From NCBI RefSeq assembly GCF_001519075.1, contig NZ_KQ954244.1:124001-188000 (forward strand): a stretch of 64,000 bases of DNA, read 5' to 3'. The notes under the pieces were generated by a model. It was not told the origin of the DNA. It saw only the letters and a program-made list of their open reading frames with translations, and did not search any database. Made by a program: the position numbers and the translations under genes. Of this stretch, positions 10,289 through 20,900 are shown in pieces (positions within the stretch are counted from its first letter, which is position 1; every line of letters begins with the position of its first letter). This DNA comes from Novosphingobium fuchskuhlense (GTDB lineage: Bacteria; Pseudomonadota; Alphaproteobacteria; Sphingomonadales; Sphingomonadaceae).

Positions 10289-11027
10289 AGTGCTGCCGGT
10301 GACGGGCAGCTTCCAATATGGTGAGAGCACAATTCCCTACCGGATCACCTTCAACAAGCGGCTCGCTGCTCGCATAAGAGTACATATTCATCCGAATGCC
10401 ACGGTCGAAATAGAGTGTCCACCCGATACCAATCGGTCTCAAATCGATCTCGTAATCGCGCGACGGGCACGTTGGATTTGGCGAAATCTTTTAGAGATAT
10501 GCGAAGGTCGTCAGCACGTTCTTCCTCGTGAATTTGTATCTGGTGAGACGCACTTCTATCTTGGCCGTAGGCACCAACTGAGAATCATCCCAGATAAATG
10601 TTCTCCGTCGTCAGTCCGACTAACGCGAGGCTTGCTGGAGATAAGGCTTCCCGTCGCTGATCCATCAGCGGTTCGACGTCGGCTAAACGCTTGGTATCGT
10701 CATCGAGCCGAAGTGTATTTTAGCGAACGTCTCCGCATCATTTGCGCAGAACTATCGTGGGTCGCTCAGGTTCCGCCAATGATCTTGCTCAAGATGCGAA
10801 AACAATGGGGGAACTGTTCTCCTGACGGAAAGCTAACACTCAATCCTGCACTAATTAAAGCTCCGCGCCCATGCATCGATTACGTTCTTAAACATGAACT
10901 CTGCCATTTGAATCAGCATAACCACAGTCCAAAATTCTACAGCCTACTCGACCGTTGCGCACCGAACTGGCGAGCGGAAAAGGCAGAACTGGACCGGTTG
11001 GCAGAATTGCTGCTCTCCGGCGCCTGA
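10272..11027 (+). CDS. YgjP/SprT-like zinc metallopeptidase (DUF45/M48-type)
   Basis: About 250 residues with a beta-rich N-terminal half (RITFNKRLAARIRVHI) and a C-terminal peptidase half. The zinc motif is HELCHLNQHNHSPKFY, matching YgjP-type HExxH proteins, and the WGNCSPDGKLTLNPALI segment just before it is typical of the family. Starts are ambiguous: TTG at 10260 or GTG at 10272, 10290 or 10299; all overlap or abut the hsdR end, and none has a clear ribosome-binding site. I chose 10272. YgjP-like genes often end hsdR operons, so a role tied to restriction is plausible but unproven. It converges on the ATPase gene with only 8 bp between. Confidence 0.85.
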   Translation: MANSAEVLPVTGSFQYGESTIPYRITFNKRLAARIRVHIHPNATVEIECPPDTNRSQIDLVIARRARWIWRNLLEICEGRQHVLPREFVSGETHFYLGRRHQLRIIPDKCSPSSVRLTRGLLEIRLPVADPSAVRRRLNAWYRHRAEVYFSERLRIICAELSWVAQVPPMILLKMRKQWGNCSPDGKLTLNPALIKAPRPCIDYVLKHELCHLNQHNHSPKFYSLLDRCAPNWRAEKAELDRLAELLLSGA

Positions 11028-11035
11028 GAACCGGG

Positions 11036-14000
11036 TTATCCTGGGCTGAGTCTCATAGAGATTGGTCTCTGGGACGACGCAGAGAAGAACATCGCGTGGT
11101 AAGGCTCAAGGGCTTTTAGCCGGTCGCTCGTCCGCTGCTGGTCGATAGTTGGTCCTGTGTTGCGCGCTAGGGTGCGGGCGTCGGCCTCGGTCACACGCAG
11201 GACTAGGTAATTCGCTACCGCCTCAAAGAGCCCTCCATCAAAATCTCGCACGCCCTGTGATGCCAAGGCAAGGGCTAACCCGTATTTGCGACATTCCTTT
11301 GCCAACCGCGGGATTAACTTCAGCTTTGCTGCTCTATGCGCTTCGTCGAAGATTACAGCATGAGTAAGCCTTTGCTGAACGCCGCGTCGAAACATGTCCT
11401 TATAGATGCTATACAAGACAAATGACGAAAAGGCGCGTTGCACAATCTCATTGGTGCTGAGATGGATACGGATGAGCGTAGGTTTTCCATCTACCAATAT
11501 TCCAGGAGCACTATCATCGCCATCGAAGAAACCGTAGTCGTCCAACTCCTGCAACCGAGCCAGCAGGTTCTGGTTGGGCTTTGGGCGCGATTTGAGAATA
11601 TCGAGGAAGGTTCGGAACCGCGGCGGCGCAGGCCTCTCCGTTCCACGCTCATTCCAGCCTAAGTCGTCATAGCTTTGTTTGATGGCGCCTCTTAGCTCCT
11701 CAAGCTGGATTTCGCCGAGATCGGGAAAAATTGAGGCGAAGATATCACGCAGTGTTCCTGCGACGTCGATGTAAGCCATTGGTCCGGGAGCATCCACGCG
11801 GAGTGGATTGAACCCCAGGCCATCGAAGTCAATCAATCGCATGGGTCCGATCGCGTCACCAAGTTTCTCGTCGATATCGTCGTGATACGAGAAAATGACT
11901 GGCGAGATCCCAGCGCTGGTCAGCTGCTTCGAAATGTTGATCAAGGCGGTGGTTTTGCCCATGCCAGGGAGACCAACCATCATCATGTGCGGATTGCTTC
12001 GGATCGACACTGACCAGTCGACGGGCATTTGTGTTAGAGACTCACCGAGACGGATCTCAACGGGATCGGATGCCGCTTCACTATTAGCGATCCCTCCACC
12101 GGCAGTATGTTCTATGCTGCCGTCCAGTATCACGGGGCTGGCCAGGGCCTCAGCCAACTCGGCTTGCAACTTGTTGCCTTCCTCCCGTTTGTCAGGATCG
12201 CTTGCCTTCTCAGCCTCAGGCTTTTCACCTTCGCGATCTGAGACTTCGTATGGCGTCGGAATCTCGTCGGATGAGCTGTAATCCGACCCAGTTGGAACGC
12301 TTTCCACGCTCATGAGATCATCGTGGATTACGATCGTTCCAACTGCACCGCTAATCTCGTCTGGGAGCATCATCGGACCGAAAAGCCAAAGTGCGGTGTC
12401 GCTGCGCTCAGGATAAATCCGTTCCACTTGCCCCGAGCGATGCTCAGGACAGAACACGTAGCCCACGTCCGGGCTATCGATCGTGCCGGGCTTATAGTTA
12501 TCCTTAAGCACCATCTGGTCAATCTCGGCATTCAGCCTCGTCAACGCCTGCGCCGACAGCCTATGCCGTCCAGCACGATCCACGTAGAAGCGGAGTAGTC
12601 TAGCGAGCTGCGCACGCCGCACAACGCGATCAAGCGGCTCAAGCCCGTCGCCGAAGAACCAGTCCATCCACCGTTCGCGTAGCTCGCTTGTCTGAGCCAC
12701 CATATGCGTGAGCATGTCGGGCTGGCGAGCGGTCCTCAGGTGACGTCGGTGCTTCACCTCGACAAAGCGGAACTCCAGCGGTCCGCGAGCAGGAGCGCTC
12801 ACATGGATAAAGTCAGCTCGGCGTGCACTCTCTCCTTCGCTCGCAGGCATCTGAACGATAGGTGCGTGGTCAGCAATCTCGTCGACAGGTATGAGAACGC
12901 CTTGCGCGACATTAAGCCAAGGCCCCTTCTGCTCACCGCCTGCAGCACAATGTGCATACATCAGTGCCAATGCGATTAGCTCACCTGTTCTGGTGCCGCC
13001 ATCAGCAAGTCGTATCGCTAGCCTGCCGCTCAAAGCCTTCAGATTAGCGACGAGGAAGCGGCTATTCCGCTCACTACTGCTGAGCCCCATGTCGCCAAGC
13101 GCCTCATCAACGAGATCGCGCACCGCATCTAGTTTCGTCGTTGAGGTAACGAGCTGGACCGCTGTGAGATCCGCCCGTTCGGGCACGGTATCGATGACAA
13201 ACCGGTCGTAAGCATCAGGGCTGTCCTGCGGAGAATCGAAGTAGTCGAGCGCAGCATTTCTGTCGAGCGTGATGACCCAATCGCTTTGAGAATGCATCCG
13301 CTCAATTTTTAGCTGGTGCTCAACTGAGAGGCGAGTTCTGAGAACTGGCCAGTCCTCGTTCGTGCCCCCGAGCGCCCGAGCCGTTGCCCTAGCGATCGCA
13401 CGATCAATACGCCGAAGCCTGTCGCTTGCCGTCCGCCCCTCCGGAGCCGGCTCACCGTTTAGCTCCGGTGCAGGGTATGTCATCCACTCAAGATCCAAAT
13501 CGGGGATCGGACGGCGTTCTAGAGTACGCAAAAGCCCCCAAGCTTGGAGCGGACGCACGTCGGAAATTGAGGATAGAGGTACAATTCCCAGACTGGTTTC
13601 GAACAGATCGAACGAAAGGCTGACGTGCGATGCCCGAATGCGGCTCCACGCCTGCTCGTCTTCTATCGGAGGCTCTTGGTGCTTAGCCCACCGCAAGCGA
13701 GGAACCAAGACCTCGCCTGGCCGCGAAGCGGTCTCCGCGAGCCAGCGGTCACGCGGATCAAGCACCTGGCCACCCGCACGACGACGCTGACCAACTGCTG
13801 ACAGGAATTGGCCTGCACCATCAGCTTGAGGCGCATGAAACAGATCGAGAGTAAAGCAAAGCGGCGCTTCAACCTCATCGTCTTCATTGAGGCCTCTGGC
13901 CGCCAATGTCTGGCCGAGCGCCCGAGCGACTGTGAGGCCATCACCGGCTCGCCACGCCTGGATTGTCAGCAGGTCGGGCCTCTCGCCACTCGCGCCTCCA

Positions 14001-16084
14001 TAACAATCGAGATAGTGGCCGATCTCACGCGCAATTGCGGCAGCGCTAGCTTGACCAACGGAAGGCGCAGAAGCTGTACCCGCACCTAGACAAGCCGCGA
14101 GGAGCGCTGTCGCCGCCTTCGGCTCGCTTTCGCCATCGACGGTCATAGCGATCGTATGGAAGCCGATCACATCCGCAAAAATAAATCCTGGGCCATCTTG
14201 TTGGCCCGGGAGGGCGAACGGGAAAAACGAGGAATCGATAGCCTCGACCGCCGATTGGATGTGGCCAGGCAACAGGCCTTGCTCGAACCGAGCGTGCGTG
14301 ATGATCTGATCGTAGTGAGCGTGCCACGCAAAGCGAAGCGGATGGAGTGGCGTTACCAGAAGACCGATCAAGGCGCCCGACTGGGCGCGCACCTCGACTG
14401 TGCCATGTCGCGCCAACATCGGAGAGCCCGCATCGAGCGCTTTTTCCCAAGCGTTCACGTAATTGTCGGCAGCGGTCCAGCCTGGAGGTATGATTACTCC
14501 GAGCAAGCCCCCAGTCCCAAGTTCATCCGCGAGCTTTCGGCTCGCATCCCGAGCACGTTCGGTAGTTGCACTGGCGTCCGAGGGTTCAATCTCTACGAAC
14601 TTTGCATCACCGACAGGAGATCCATCAGCCCTAACTACCTGAATCCAATGTCCAATTCTGCCCCCACCTCTGATCCAATCCCGCTCAATTGCTCGCAGCA
14701 GCGCGGGGCGAAAGACCTTCGCCGCCCTTGTCGAGGCATCGCCCCTCCAGGTCAGAAAACCCTTTTTGTCCTCCACAGCTCGCTCCGCCGCGGCCGGGCC
14801 GCTTACGAGCTGGTCAAAGGCTGCACGGTCTCCGATCGCGATTGCACCTTCGACGAGAGTACGGACCGTTTGGCCAGAAGAGCTCGTAAGCTCCTTGATC
14901 GTCTCTCCGAACTCGAGCGTAAACGCCTCGCTCTGTACAGCGGCCACGCTCTCCTGGCCTACTGCGGCAACCTCAATGACGGCGTCGAATTTCTCGGTGC
15001 CCTCTAGGTCTTCGAAGTCATCAACCCCGAATGTGACTTGCTGTGTGCGATGTTCGCGATGGTGCACTACCCGTTCAGCGAGCACGTCCTCCCCTGCAAT
15101 GACTGACACGCGATATTCCACGCTGCCAATCACAATTTCCTCGGGGTCCGTCGTCCATCGCACGGTCAGCTTTGCGCGATCCTTCGTCGCAGCCGTTCGG
15201 TCGAGAACAAGCCGCGGTGCGCTCTCCTCGCCGTCCGATCGCGAAAGACCGGACCACTTAAGAACATTACCCTTTGCATCCCGCCACGAGGTAAGCTGCA
15301 GGCGCCGCAGTTCATCGCTAGCAAAGCCGGGCTTTATAGGCCCAAGCCATAGATTGGGCTCGCTCTCGATATGGCGTGCAGCTTCCTCGGGACTCATGCC
15401 GGCAGCTGACCGGAGCGCCTTCTCCAATGCGGGGTTACGGTCTTCGGAATCTTCGAGCTGAAGTGCCCGCACGCGTTCCGCGATGGCCCTCGTGTCGCTT
15501 ACATAAAGAAGGCGATCAGCAAGCTCCGCCGAGAGATCCAGCTCACTCGTCGATGGATCATCGTCGCTCGCAATCGGCCAGAGTCCAAGCCGAGCCAGGG
15601 AACGGCCCACGTTCTGTGCCGCGCCAACATAAAAGTCGAATTTCGACCAGGGTGTGAGCCGGCGACGTCGACCAAGGCGCTCCGCGCGCCAGACGGCATT
15701 GTCGAGGACGGCGGTCCGTCCATACATCGGCTTTCGCGCGAGCTTGAGCGCCTCTTGGAAGAGTTCGGCTTCACCAATCTCGCGGCCCGCGCTGTAGATG
15801 CCATCGAGGCCTGCACCGGCGCGCAGCGGGTCGATTAAGAGCAGGGCCGCGTCGGCTTTATCCTCGCGATACTCTACTGCTTGGTCGGCAGTGATGCGCC
15901 GCTGGCCGGCTGCTTCGACAACCGCGCTTACAGTCCAGCCCGGCACGTTGAACAAGTCACTGTCGGCAAGTGCATCTATATGCTCGGACGGAAGACAGCG
16001 CAGGAACGCCACTGCGCCGGACGTCGGGGCGCCGAGGCAGTTCGTTATCGCCTGTGCCAAATGCACGACATGCTGCGGAGTCAT
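11036..16084 (-). CDS. HerA/DptH-like defence ATPase with candidate PD-(D/E)xK motif (MAD8-like)
   Basis: I start this 1,682-residue protein at the ATG at 16084, which shares one base with the upstream TGA (TGATG); an ATG at 16135 would add 17 residues. Residues 1 to about 1,080 are a large region I do not recognise. A possible nuclease motif follows: D1091 in RRADFIHV, then E1109 and K1111 in FRFVEVKHRR. The C-terminus is a HerA/VirB4-type ATPase with Walker A GLPGMGKTT (about 1371-1379), Walker B AVIFDEAH and a downstream LALASQGVRDF segment. Size and order resemble DptH of phosphorothioate restriction and, as I recall the nomenclature, MAD8 of MADS. It is the last gene of a three-gene operon, probably the DNA-processing effector. 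MADS membership is inference. Confidence 0.75.
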   Translation of the reverse strand: MTPQHVVHLAQAITNCLGAPTSGAVAFLRCLPSEHIDALADSDLFNVPGWTVSAVVEAAGQRRITADQAVEYREDKADAALLLIDPLRAGAGLDGIYSAGREIGEAELFQEALKLARKPMYGRTAVLDNAVWRAERLGRRRRLTPWSKFDFYVGAAQNVGRSLARLGLWPIASDDDPSTSELDLSAELADRLLYVSDTRAIAERVRALQLEDSEDRNPALEKALRSAAGMSPEEAARHIESEPNLWLGPIKPGFASDELRRLQLTSWRDAKGNVLKWSGLSRSDGEESAPRLVLDRTAATKDRAKLTVRWTTDPEEIVIGSVEYRVSVIAGEDVLAERVVHHREHRTQQVTFGVDDFEDLEGTEKFDAVIEVAAVGQESVAAVQSEAFTLEFGETIKELTSSSGQTVRTLVEGAIAIGDRAAFDQLVSGPAAAERAVEDKKGFLTWRGDASTRAAKVFRPALLRAIERDWIRGGGRIGHWIQVVRADGSPVGDAKFVEIEPSDASATTERARDASRKLADELGTGGLLGVIIPPGWTAADNYVNAWEKALDAGSPMLARHGTVEVRAQSGALIGLLVTPLHPLRFAWHAHYDQIITHARFEQGLLPGHIQSAVEAIDSSFFPFALPGQQDGPGFIFADVIGFHTIAMTVDGESEPKAATALLAACLGAGTASAPSVGQASAAAIAREIGHYLDCYGGASGERPDLLTIQAWRAGDGLTVARALGQTLAARGLNEDDEVEAPLCFTLDLFHAPQADGAGQFLSAVGQRRRAGGQVLDPRDRWLAETASRPGEVLVPRLRWAKHQEPPIEDEQAWSRIRASHVSLSFDLFETSLGIVPLSSISDVRPLQAWGLLRTLERRPIPDLDLEWMTYPAPELNGEPAPEGRTASDRLRRIDRAIARATARALGGTNEDWPVLRTRLSVEHQLKIERMHSQSDWVITLDRNAALDYFDSPQDSPDAYDRFVIDTVPERADLTAVQLVTSTTKLDAVRDLVDEALGDMGLSSSERNSRFLVANLKALSGRLAIRLADGGTRTGELIALALMYAHCAAGGEQKGPWLNVAQGVLIPVDEIADHAPIVQMPASEGESARRADFIHVSAPARGPLEFRFVEVKHRRHLRTARQPDMLTHMVAQTSELRERWMDWFFGDGLEPLDRVVRRAQLARLLRFYVDRAGRHRLSAQALTRLNAEIDQMVLKDNYKPGTIDSPDVGYVFCPEHRSGQVERIYPERSDTALWLFGPMMLPDEISGAVGTIVIHDDLMSVESVPTGSDYSSSDEIPTPYEVSDREGEKPEAEKASDPDKREEGNKLQAELAEALASPVILDGSIEHTAGGGIANSEAASDPVEIRLGESLTQMPVDWSVSIRSNPHMMMVGLPGMGKTTALINISKQLTSAGISPVIFSYHDDIDEKLGDAIGPMRLIDFDGLGFNPLRVDAPGPMAYIDVAGTLRDIFASIFPDLGEIQLEELRGAIKQSYDDLGWNERGTERPAPPRFRTFLDILKSRPKPNQNLLARLQELDDYGFFDGDDSAPGILVDGKPTLIRIHLSTNEIVQRAFSSFVLYSIYKDMFRRGVQQRLTHAVIFDEAHRAAKLKLIPRLAKECRKYGLALALASQGVRDFDGGLFEAVANYLVLRVTEADARTLARNTGPTIDQQRTSDRLKALEPYHAMFFSASSQRPISMRLSPG

Positions 16085-17904
16085 CACGCGGTCTGGCCTT
16101 CCGCCTGAGCATCCTGTTGGGCCTGATATCGCCATTTGATCTTCTTCATCCGTTCGGCATCGTTCACGCCGGCGAGTAGACCTAGGTCCCTCAAACGACG
16201 CTCGAACATTCTCCGATTTCGCTGCAGCAACTCACTCGGCACGGCCAGATTTGGTGGAGCGCGATCAATGAAAAAGCCGTAGCGTTCGCGCAGAATTGTC
16301 AGAAAGTCGGGGTAGGAAAGCGGTCGTTCCTTCCGTCCCTTCCCGGTTTTCCGTATATGTCGATGTACGAGATACTCGATGACCGGATTCGTCATTACGA
16401 ATGATAATGCATCTCCCGCGCGACCCTGACCTTTACGACGCGTTTGATGTATCGTTACTTTTCGGCGCTTTCCGAGCCCGTTCACTTCGTCAATCATCAA
16501 GGCCGACGATAGAAACTGATTCAGATACTCTTTGCCGTTGTTTGACGACGCGGTGAAAGCCGCGCTAAGCGCTTCTGCTAGAGCTCGGCCTGGATCGCCA
16601 TCGGATCCTTCGTCGCCCAGCAGCAAGCGCAGTTCGCTATCGTCTGCCTCCTCTGCAGCATCACGCAGCTTCCGCAAACACCTTGAAAAATGCCGACGCG
16701 CATCCCGAGCTTCTTCATGACTCCCATTGAGCAGACTCCCGGTAAGGTTCAACCAGGCTGTTGCATCGGGTGAAGACGGTGGGCGCTTGCTGCGATCAAT
16801 TTCAGATTCACTATGCACGTATTGGTCGAGCAAGCGGGCGTGCATCAGAATAGCTGGCAGGCGATTAAGCGCCTGCCGCAAGAGAAAGCCGGACTCTTCA
16901 GAGGTTGCGCGCAGGGCCGGGTCGGACCCGCTTGAACAATCGAAAAACAGCGGGAACTGCATGGCTTTGTCAGCTTCGGGAAGCACTCCGGAAGTCGCCC
17001 AGCGGTTCATGATATCGACTGATCCAGTGAGGATACTGGTGAGGCCAATCGCGATCGCCGATTCAAGCATCTGTAGAAATGCTGATCGGGGCATCGATCC
17101 GCCGCCGGCATAGCAATCGAGGAATACAAGCAGGTCGTCGCGGAAGTTACTTCCCGCGCGAACCGCGATCGGGCGCTGATTGGGAATGGGTCCAGGGTTG
17201 TTTCGCCCGACGGCCTTTGCAGGTGCCTCCCCACAACCTTGAGCCAACCGAACCGTCAGAAGCTGATCCAGTGGAAGCGGAACGCTCTCGTCGAGCTCAT
17301 CAGAGCGCAGGTCGCTCTTCATTCCTGTCGTTGACGTCGCCGGGGCAAGCGCCCGCAGAAGGTCGTTGTCTTCAATGCGTGCGCCCACGCGATAACGGCC
17401 TCGGTCGGTGAACGGGTCTATCGTTTTGCCTTCTGCCTGATTGCTGAGCAAAGCCGTAACCATTTCTGGAACGCCACGGAGATGAGCTGCGCTTACGGGC
17501 AGGTCAATCCACGACGCGTAATAGTGGTTCGCGAAACAGCGCTGGATTTGCTCATTATGTGATTCCGAGTGCCGCCTGTTCTCGAGGATTGACGTGAGCA
17601 AAAAGTCCCCGAGTATCGCTCGGCCTGAGGCTGTGTCGAAACCTTCGACTGCCCCGTCTGATATCAGACGGTCCACAGTGGAAGAGATTGTAGGCGCACC
17701 ATCGCCGCTGTAGGTGGCCGCGAACTTCCCCTTTCCACGTCGATTCCCCCATCGGAACAAATATAGCATCATGGGCAGGACGGCGCCGACCGAGAAGTCC
17801 TGGGGGACGAACGGAAACACTGGAGGATAGGTGCTGGTCCATATCTGCGACGTCATTTGGCTACCCAGCACAGACTCGACCACTTGGCGTGTTTCGTTGG
17901 CCAT
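16084..17904 (-). CDS. Unrecognised defence-operon protein (MAD7-like by position)
   Basis: This 606-residue soluble protein has no catalytic motif I can identify. It is mostly helical. The C-terminal part (about residues 500-590: NPVIEYLVHRHIRK, then LSYPDFLTILRERYG, then RNRRMFERRLRDLGLL) could be a winged-helix or other DNA-binding fold. It begins one base inside the kinase gene stop (TAATG) and ends one base inside the ATPase start (TGATG), so it is made in fixed proportion with both and probably bridges them. In the MADS order kinase-MAD7-ATPase it would be MAD7. It could equally be an adaptor of a different, related system. Confidence 0.6.
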   Translation of the reverse strand: MANETRQVVESVLGSQMTSQIWTSTYPPVFPFVPQDFSVGAVLPMMLYLFRWGNRRGKGKFAATYSGDGAPTISSTVDRLISDGAVEGFDTASGRAILGDFLLTSILENRRHSESHNEQIQRCFANHYYASWIDLPVSAAHLRGVPEMVTALLSNQAEGKTIDPFTDRGRYRVGARIEDNDLLRALAPATSTTGMKSDLRSDELDESVPLPLDQLLTVRLAQGCGEAPAKAVGRNNPGPIPNQRPIAVRAGSNFRDDLLVFLDCYAGGGSMPRSAFLQMLESAIAIGLTSILTGSVDIMNRWATSGVLPEADKAMQFPLFFDCSSGSDPALRATSEESGFLLRQALNRLPAILMHARLLDQYVHSESEIDRSKRPPSSPDATAWLNLTGSLLNGSHEEARDARRHFSRCLRKLRDAAEEADDSELRLLLGDEGSDGDPGRALAEALSAAFTASSNNGKEYLNQFLSSALMIDEVNGLGKRRKVTIHQTRRKGQGRAGDALSFVMTNPVIEYLVHRHIRKTGKGRKERPLSYPDFLTILRERYGFFIDRAPPNLAVPSELLQRNRRMFERRLRDLGLLAGVNDAERMKKIKWRYQAQQDAQAEGQTA

Positions 17905-20900
17905 TAGGCTGCCCCGCTCGAAAGAGTGATGGTCTGTCGGCCCTGGACATTGACGACGCCGATTTGCCGCACAACGTCGCTTTCAATTGGGTTCCATGCG
18001 TTCAGACTGCGCTCGTCTTCTTGAGCCAGCCGACTTGTGAAAACACCTAGGTTGGCGAAGACATCGTCCGAGAAGGCGTCAAGAATCTGAACCCCATCCG
18101 CCAAATCCATTAGCAGGCTGTATAATTCTAACGGCACGAGGAGTTCCTCACTACCCCCGTGATTGTGGTCGTAACGCAACACAAGGAAGCGATGGAGCGT
18201 CTCAAGGCCCGAAATCGCCTGGAATCGTTCGGCAGATAGCGAAAAGCGGGAAGCCAACTTCTTAATCCAAAATGCCGTTTCCGTTGGAGTTCTCGGTTGG
18301 AGGCGAATTGGGACGCTCGCCGGATCGTGATAGGCTAGATCTGGCAGCGCCTCGAGGCGAGACAGCCCTCTGCAAAGCCGTTGCTTGATCAGGAGCTGCT
18401 CATCTTCGGAAAATAGCGGGAAAGCCCTGAACTCGTGCGCCCGGCGACCATCGCGCAGCGAAAGCGCATGATCGTCGCCGCCAACAGCCGCCACCTGATC
18501 TCGCGACCATGTGAGAAAAGCGCGACGCCTCGCATCTCGCAATGGTAACGGACGACCAACGGCATCTCGAAACCTGCGGGCCCCATGTGCAGGATCCGGC
18601 GCGCCCTTTCCGACGAGATACCGATCAATGCGGGCATGGCCTTCGAGGGCGGGGTCAAGCCTTGCGAGTTCACGCAAGAGCTCGCCTTGGCGTCCGCGGG
18701 ATTCCGGATTGAACGCATGGTCTGCTGGATCATGCGGGTCTAGGTCTGGGTTGCGATGAATATCCTCACAGTCGTCTAGACCGAACAAAATGTAGCTGAT
18801 CGCCGCCTTAAGTTCACGAGCGGTGATGTGGATTTCATTGCGCTGGTGAACCGTTTGAAGCGCTTCGGTCAATCGTTCGCGAAGTCGGGCGCCTTCTGCT
18901 AATACCGCCGGATCACTGCTTGCACCCATCATATCCGCTGATCGCTTCATTGAACATCTGGCCTGAGCACTGCAGGTCTGGCAAGGCGCCCAAATCTGCG
19001 CCGCCTGCTCTCCACCAACCAAAAGGCGGATTAGTTCGTCAACAAAGTGCGTCGAGATTGAGCGGCGTTCGAGATTGAGGCCACCAACCAACGAGCGATT
19101 GTTCAACTCGACGAGCCGGATATGTGAAGGCACGTCATCAGCCTGCTGGGAAAGAGCCGCCGTCAACGCACTTGTTAAGGGACGTTCGCCATGCAGCATT
19201 TCTGCGTGCTCGATCCACTCCATAAGCCGGCCATCGTTCACCGCGACAAGATGTATACTGCCGTCATGCGGCGGATTATCGAGGAACGGCCCGAATAGCT
19301 CGTCGAGCAAGTCGTCCGCCGACCGTCCCTTCCAGCTTGCCGCGCCGTCGAGATTTATCATTGCCTTTCGATCTGCGAGTCTCCCACGCCAGACGCGCTC
19401 GCTAGACTGTGGCGGCTCTCCGCCCAGCGTCTGAACGAGACGCTGCAGAAATGCCGTCTTCCCGTCCCCAGCGTTACCGCATAAAATCACTAGAGACGCG
19501 TGGCCCCCTTTTATTTCAGCCGGGAGAATTGCGTCCAATTCCGTAGGAACATACGTGTCAAACGCAAATTCGGTATCGAGCCCGCGGGTCTCGGCGTTAC
19601 CGAAACGTGAACCCGGATAGCTACTGAGGATATCTTTTACCCTGGGCACTACGTTAGGCCTTAGCGCTGGCTGAACGACAGGTGCGCTTGGGAGAGCTCC
19701 AGCCAATTTGTTCGGTGACACGAGGGCTGTTCGAAGGGCAGCTAACGCCATACCCGCGTCTGCGAAACGCATGTCGATGGGGCCGGTCGCCCGATCGAGG
19801 ATGGAGGTCAAAATAGGAAACGCCAATTTCTCCTCGTCCGTCCAAGCGAGGCCCGACCTATTCTCAGCAAAGGCGGGGGGGCGGTCAGTAACGGCATGAA
19901 AGAGTGAAGCGGCGAGGCTGTATATGTCGTCCCGGGCCTGGACCGGAGCGCCATTGCGACGTTCCGGCGATGCGTAGATCAACGTCCCCGAGCTGAGCGG
20001 TGTGTGTCCGATCTGACCTGAGAGATCATAGTCGATAAGCATGACGTGGGATTCATCGACGAGTATGTTTGATAGGCTGACGTCTCCGTGGACCCATCCT
20101 TGTCCATGCAGCTCAACCAGTGCCTCGCAAAGCTTCTCGAACCATTCGAGGAGCAACTGCTCGGTTGATTCCCGCCCTGTCTCTTGGGCAATGAAGTCCA
20201 GATCGCCCCGCCACGCATCCAGAGGCGAACCTTGGCTCCAACGTAGCAACGCCATGAGTTCACCCGCGTTCCATTCGCTTGAGCATTCCAAGATGTTCGA
20301 GAGGCCTGGGTGCAGAGAAAAAGTGCGCATCCGCTGATAGGCTGCAAGTGAGGTAGGACCGAATTCGGGATTGAGAACTGCTTTTCCCACAAAGGTACCG
20401 ATCGGCTCTCCAGTCGCATCAACCTGCTCAAGCTTGAAAGTTCGGGCAACAGCCCCCTGTCCCAGAACAGAGACGACACGATAAGAAGATTCTTTCCATT
20501 GGAAGAGATGACCCTCATCCCATCGCGAAGGGGATACAGCTGTGACCGGCTCGGGCGTATTCGCATCCGATAAGGGTGCCTCGACACGGTCATCAAGCAG
20601 GGCGCGCAACTCGGCAATGGATGCCCTACGTGCAGGGTCGGGGTCACAACCAAGTTTCAAGATCGTGCGGACGTCCTCGTCTTCCGCATCGTTAAAGAGC
20701 TCGGCAAGCACCGCGCAAAGGCTGTAGATATCAGAACGAGGGGTGGCCGCGGCGAGCCCGCCAGAGACGACCTCCGGAGCGGCATAATCCCCTGCCTGGG
20801 TGCCGATTTGGTCTGCGCTCAGCGTCTGCGCTGGCGTCAACCGCGCCCAGCGCCAACCGGCGAACAACGGCGTGTTATCTGCGCGCACCCGTAGACTGTC

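Noticed and set aside
16085..16135. Upstream ATG of the HerA-like ATPase adding 17 residues
   Set aside because: The ATG at 16084 overlaps the preceding stop in the same TGATG manner as the previous junction, so it is the better start.
11036..17904. Dnd/Dpt phosphorothioation restriction system
   Set aside because: The ATPase resembles DptH, but no DndA-E modification genes are present, and the middle gene is not recognisable as DptF or DptG.
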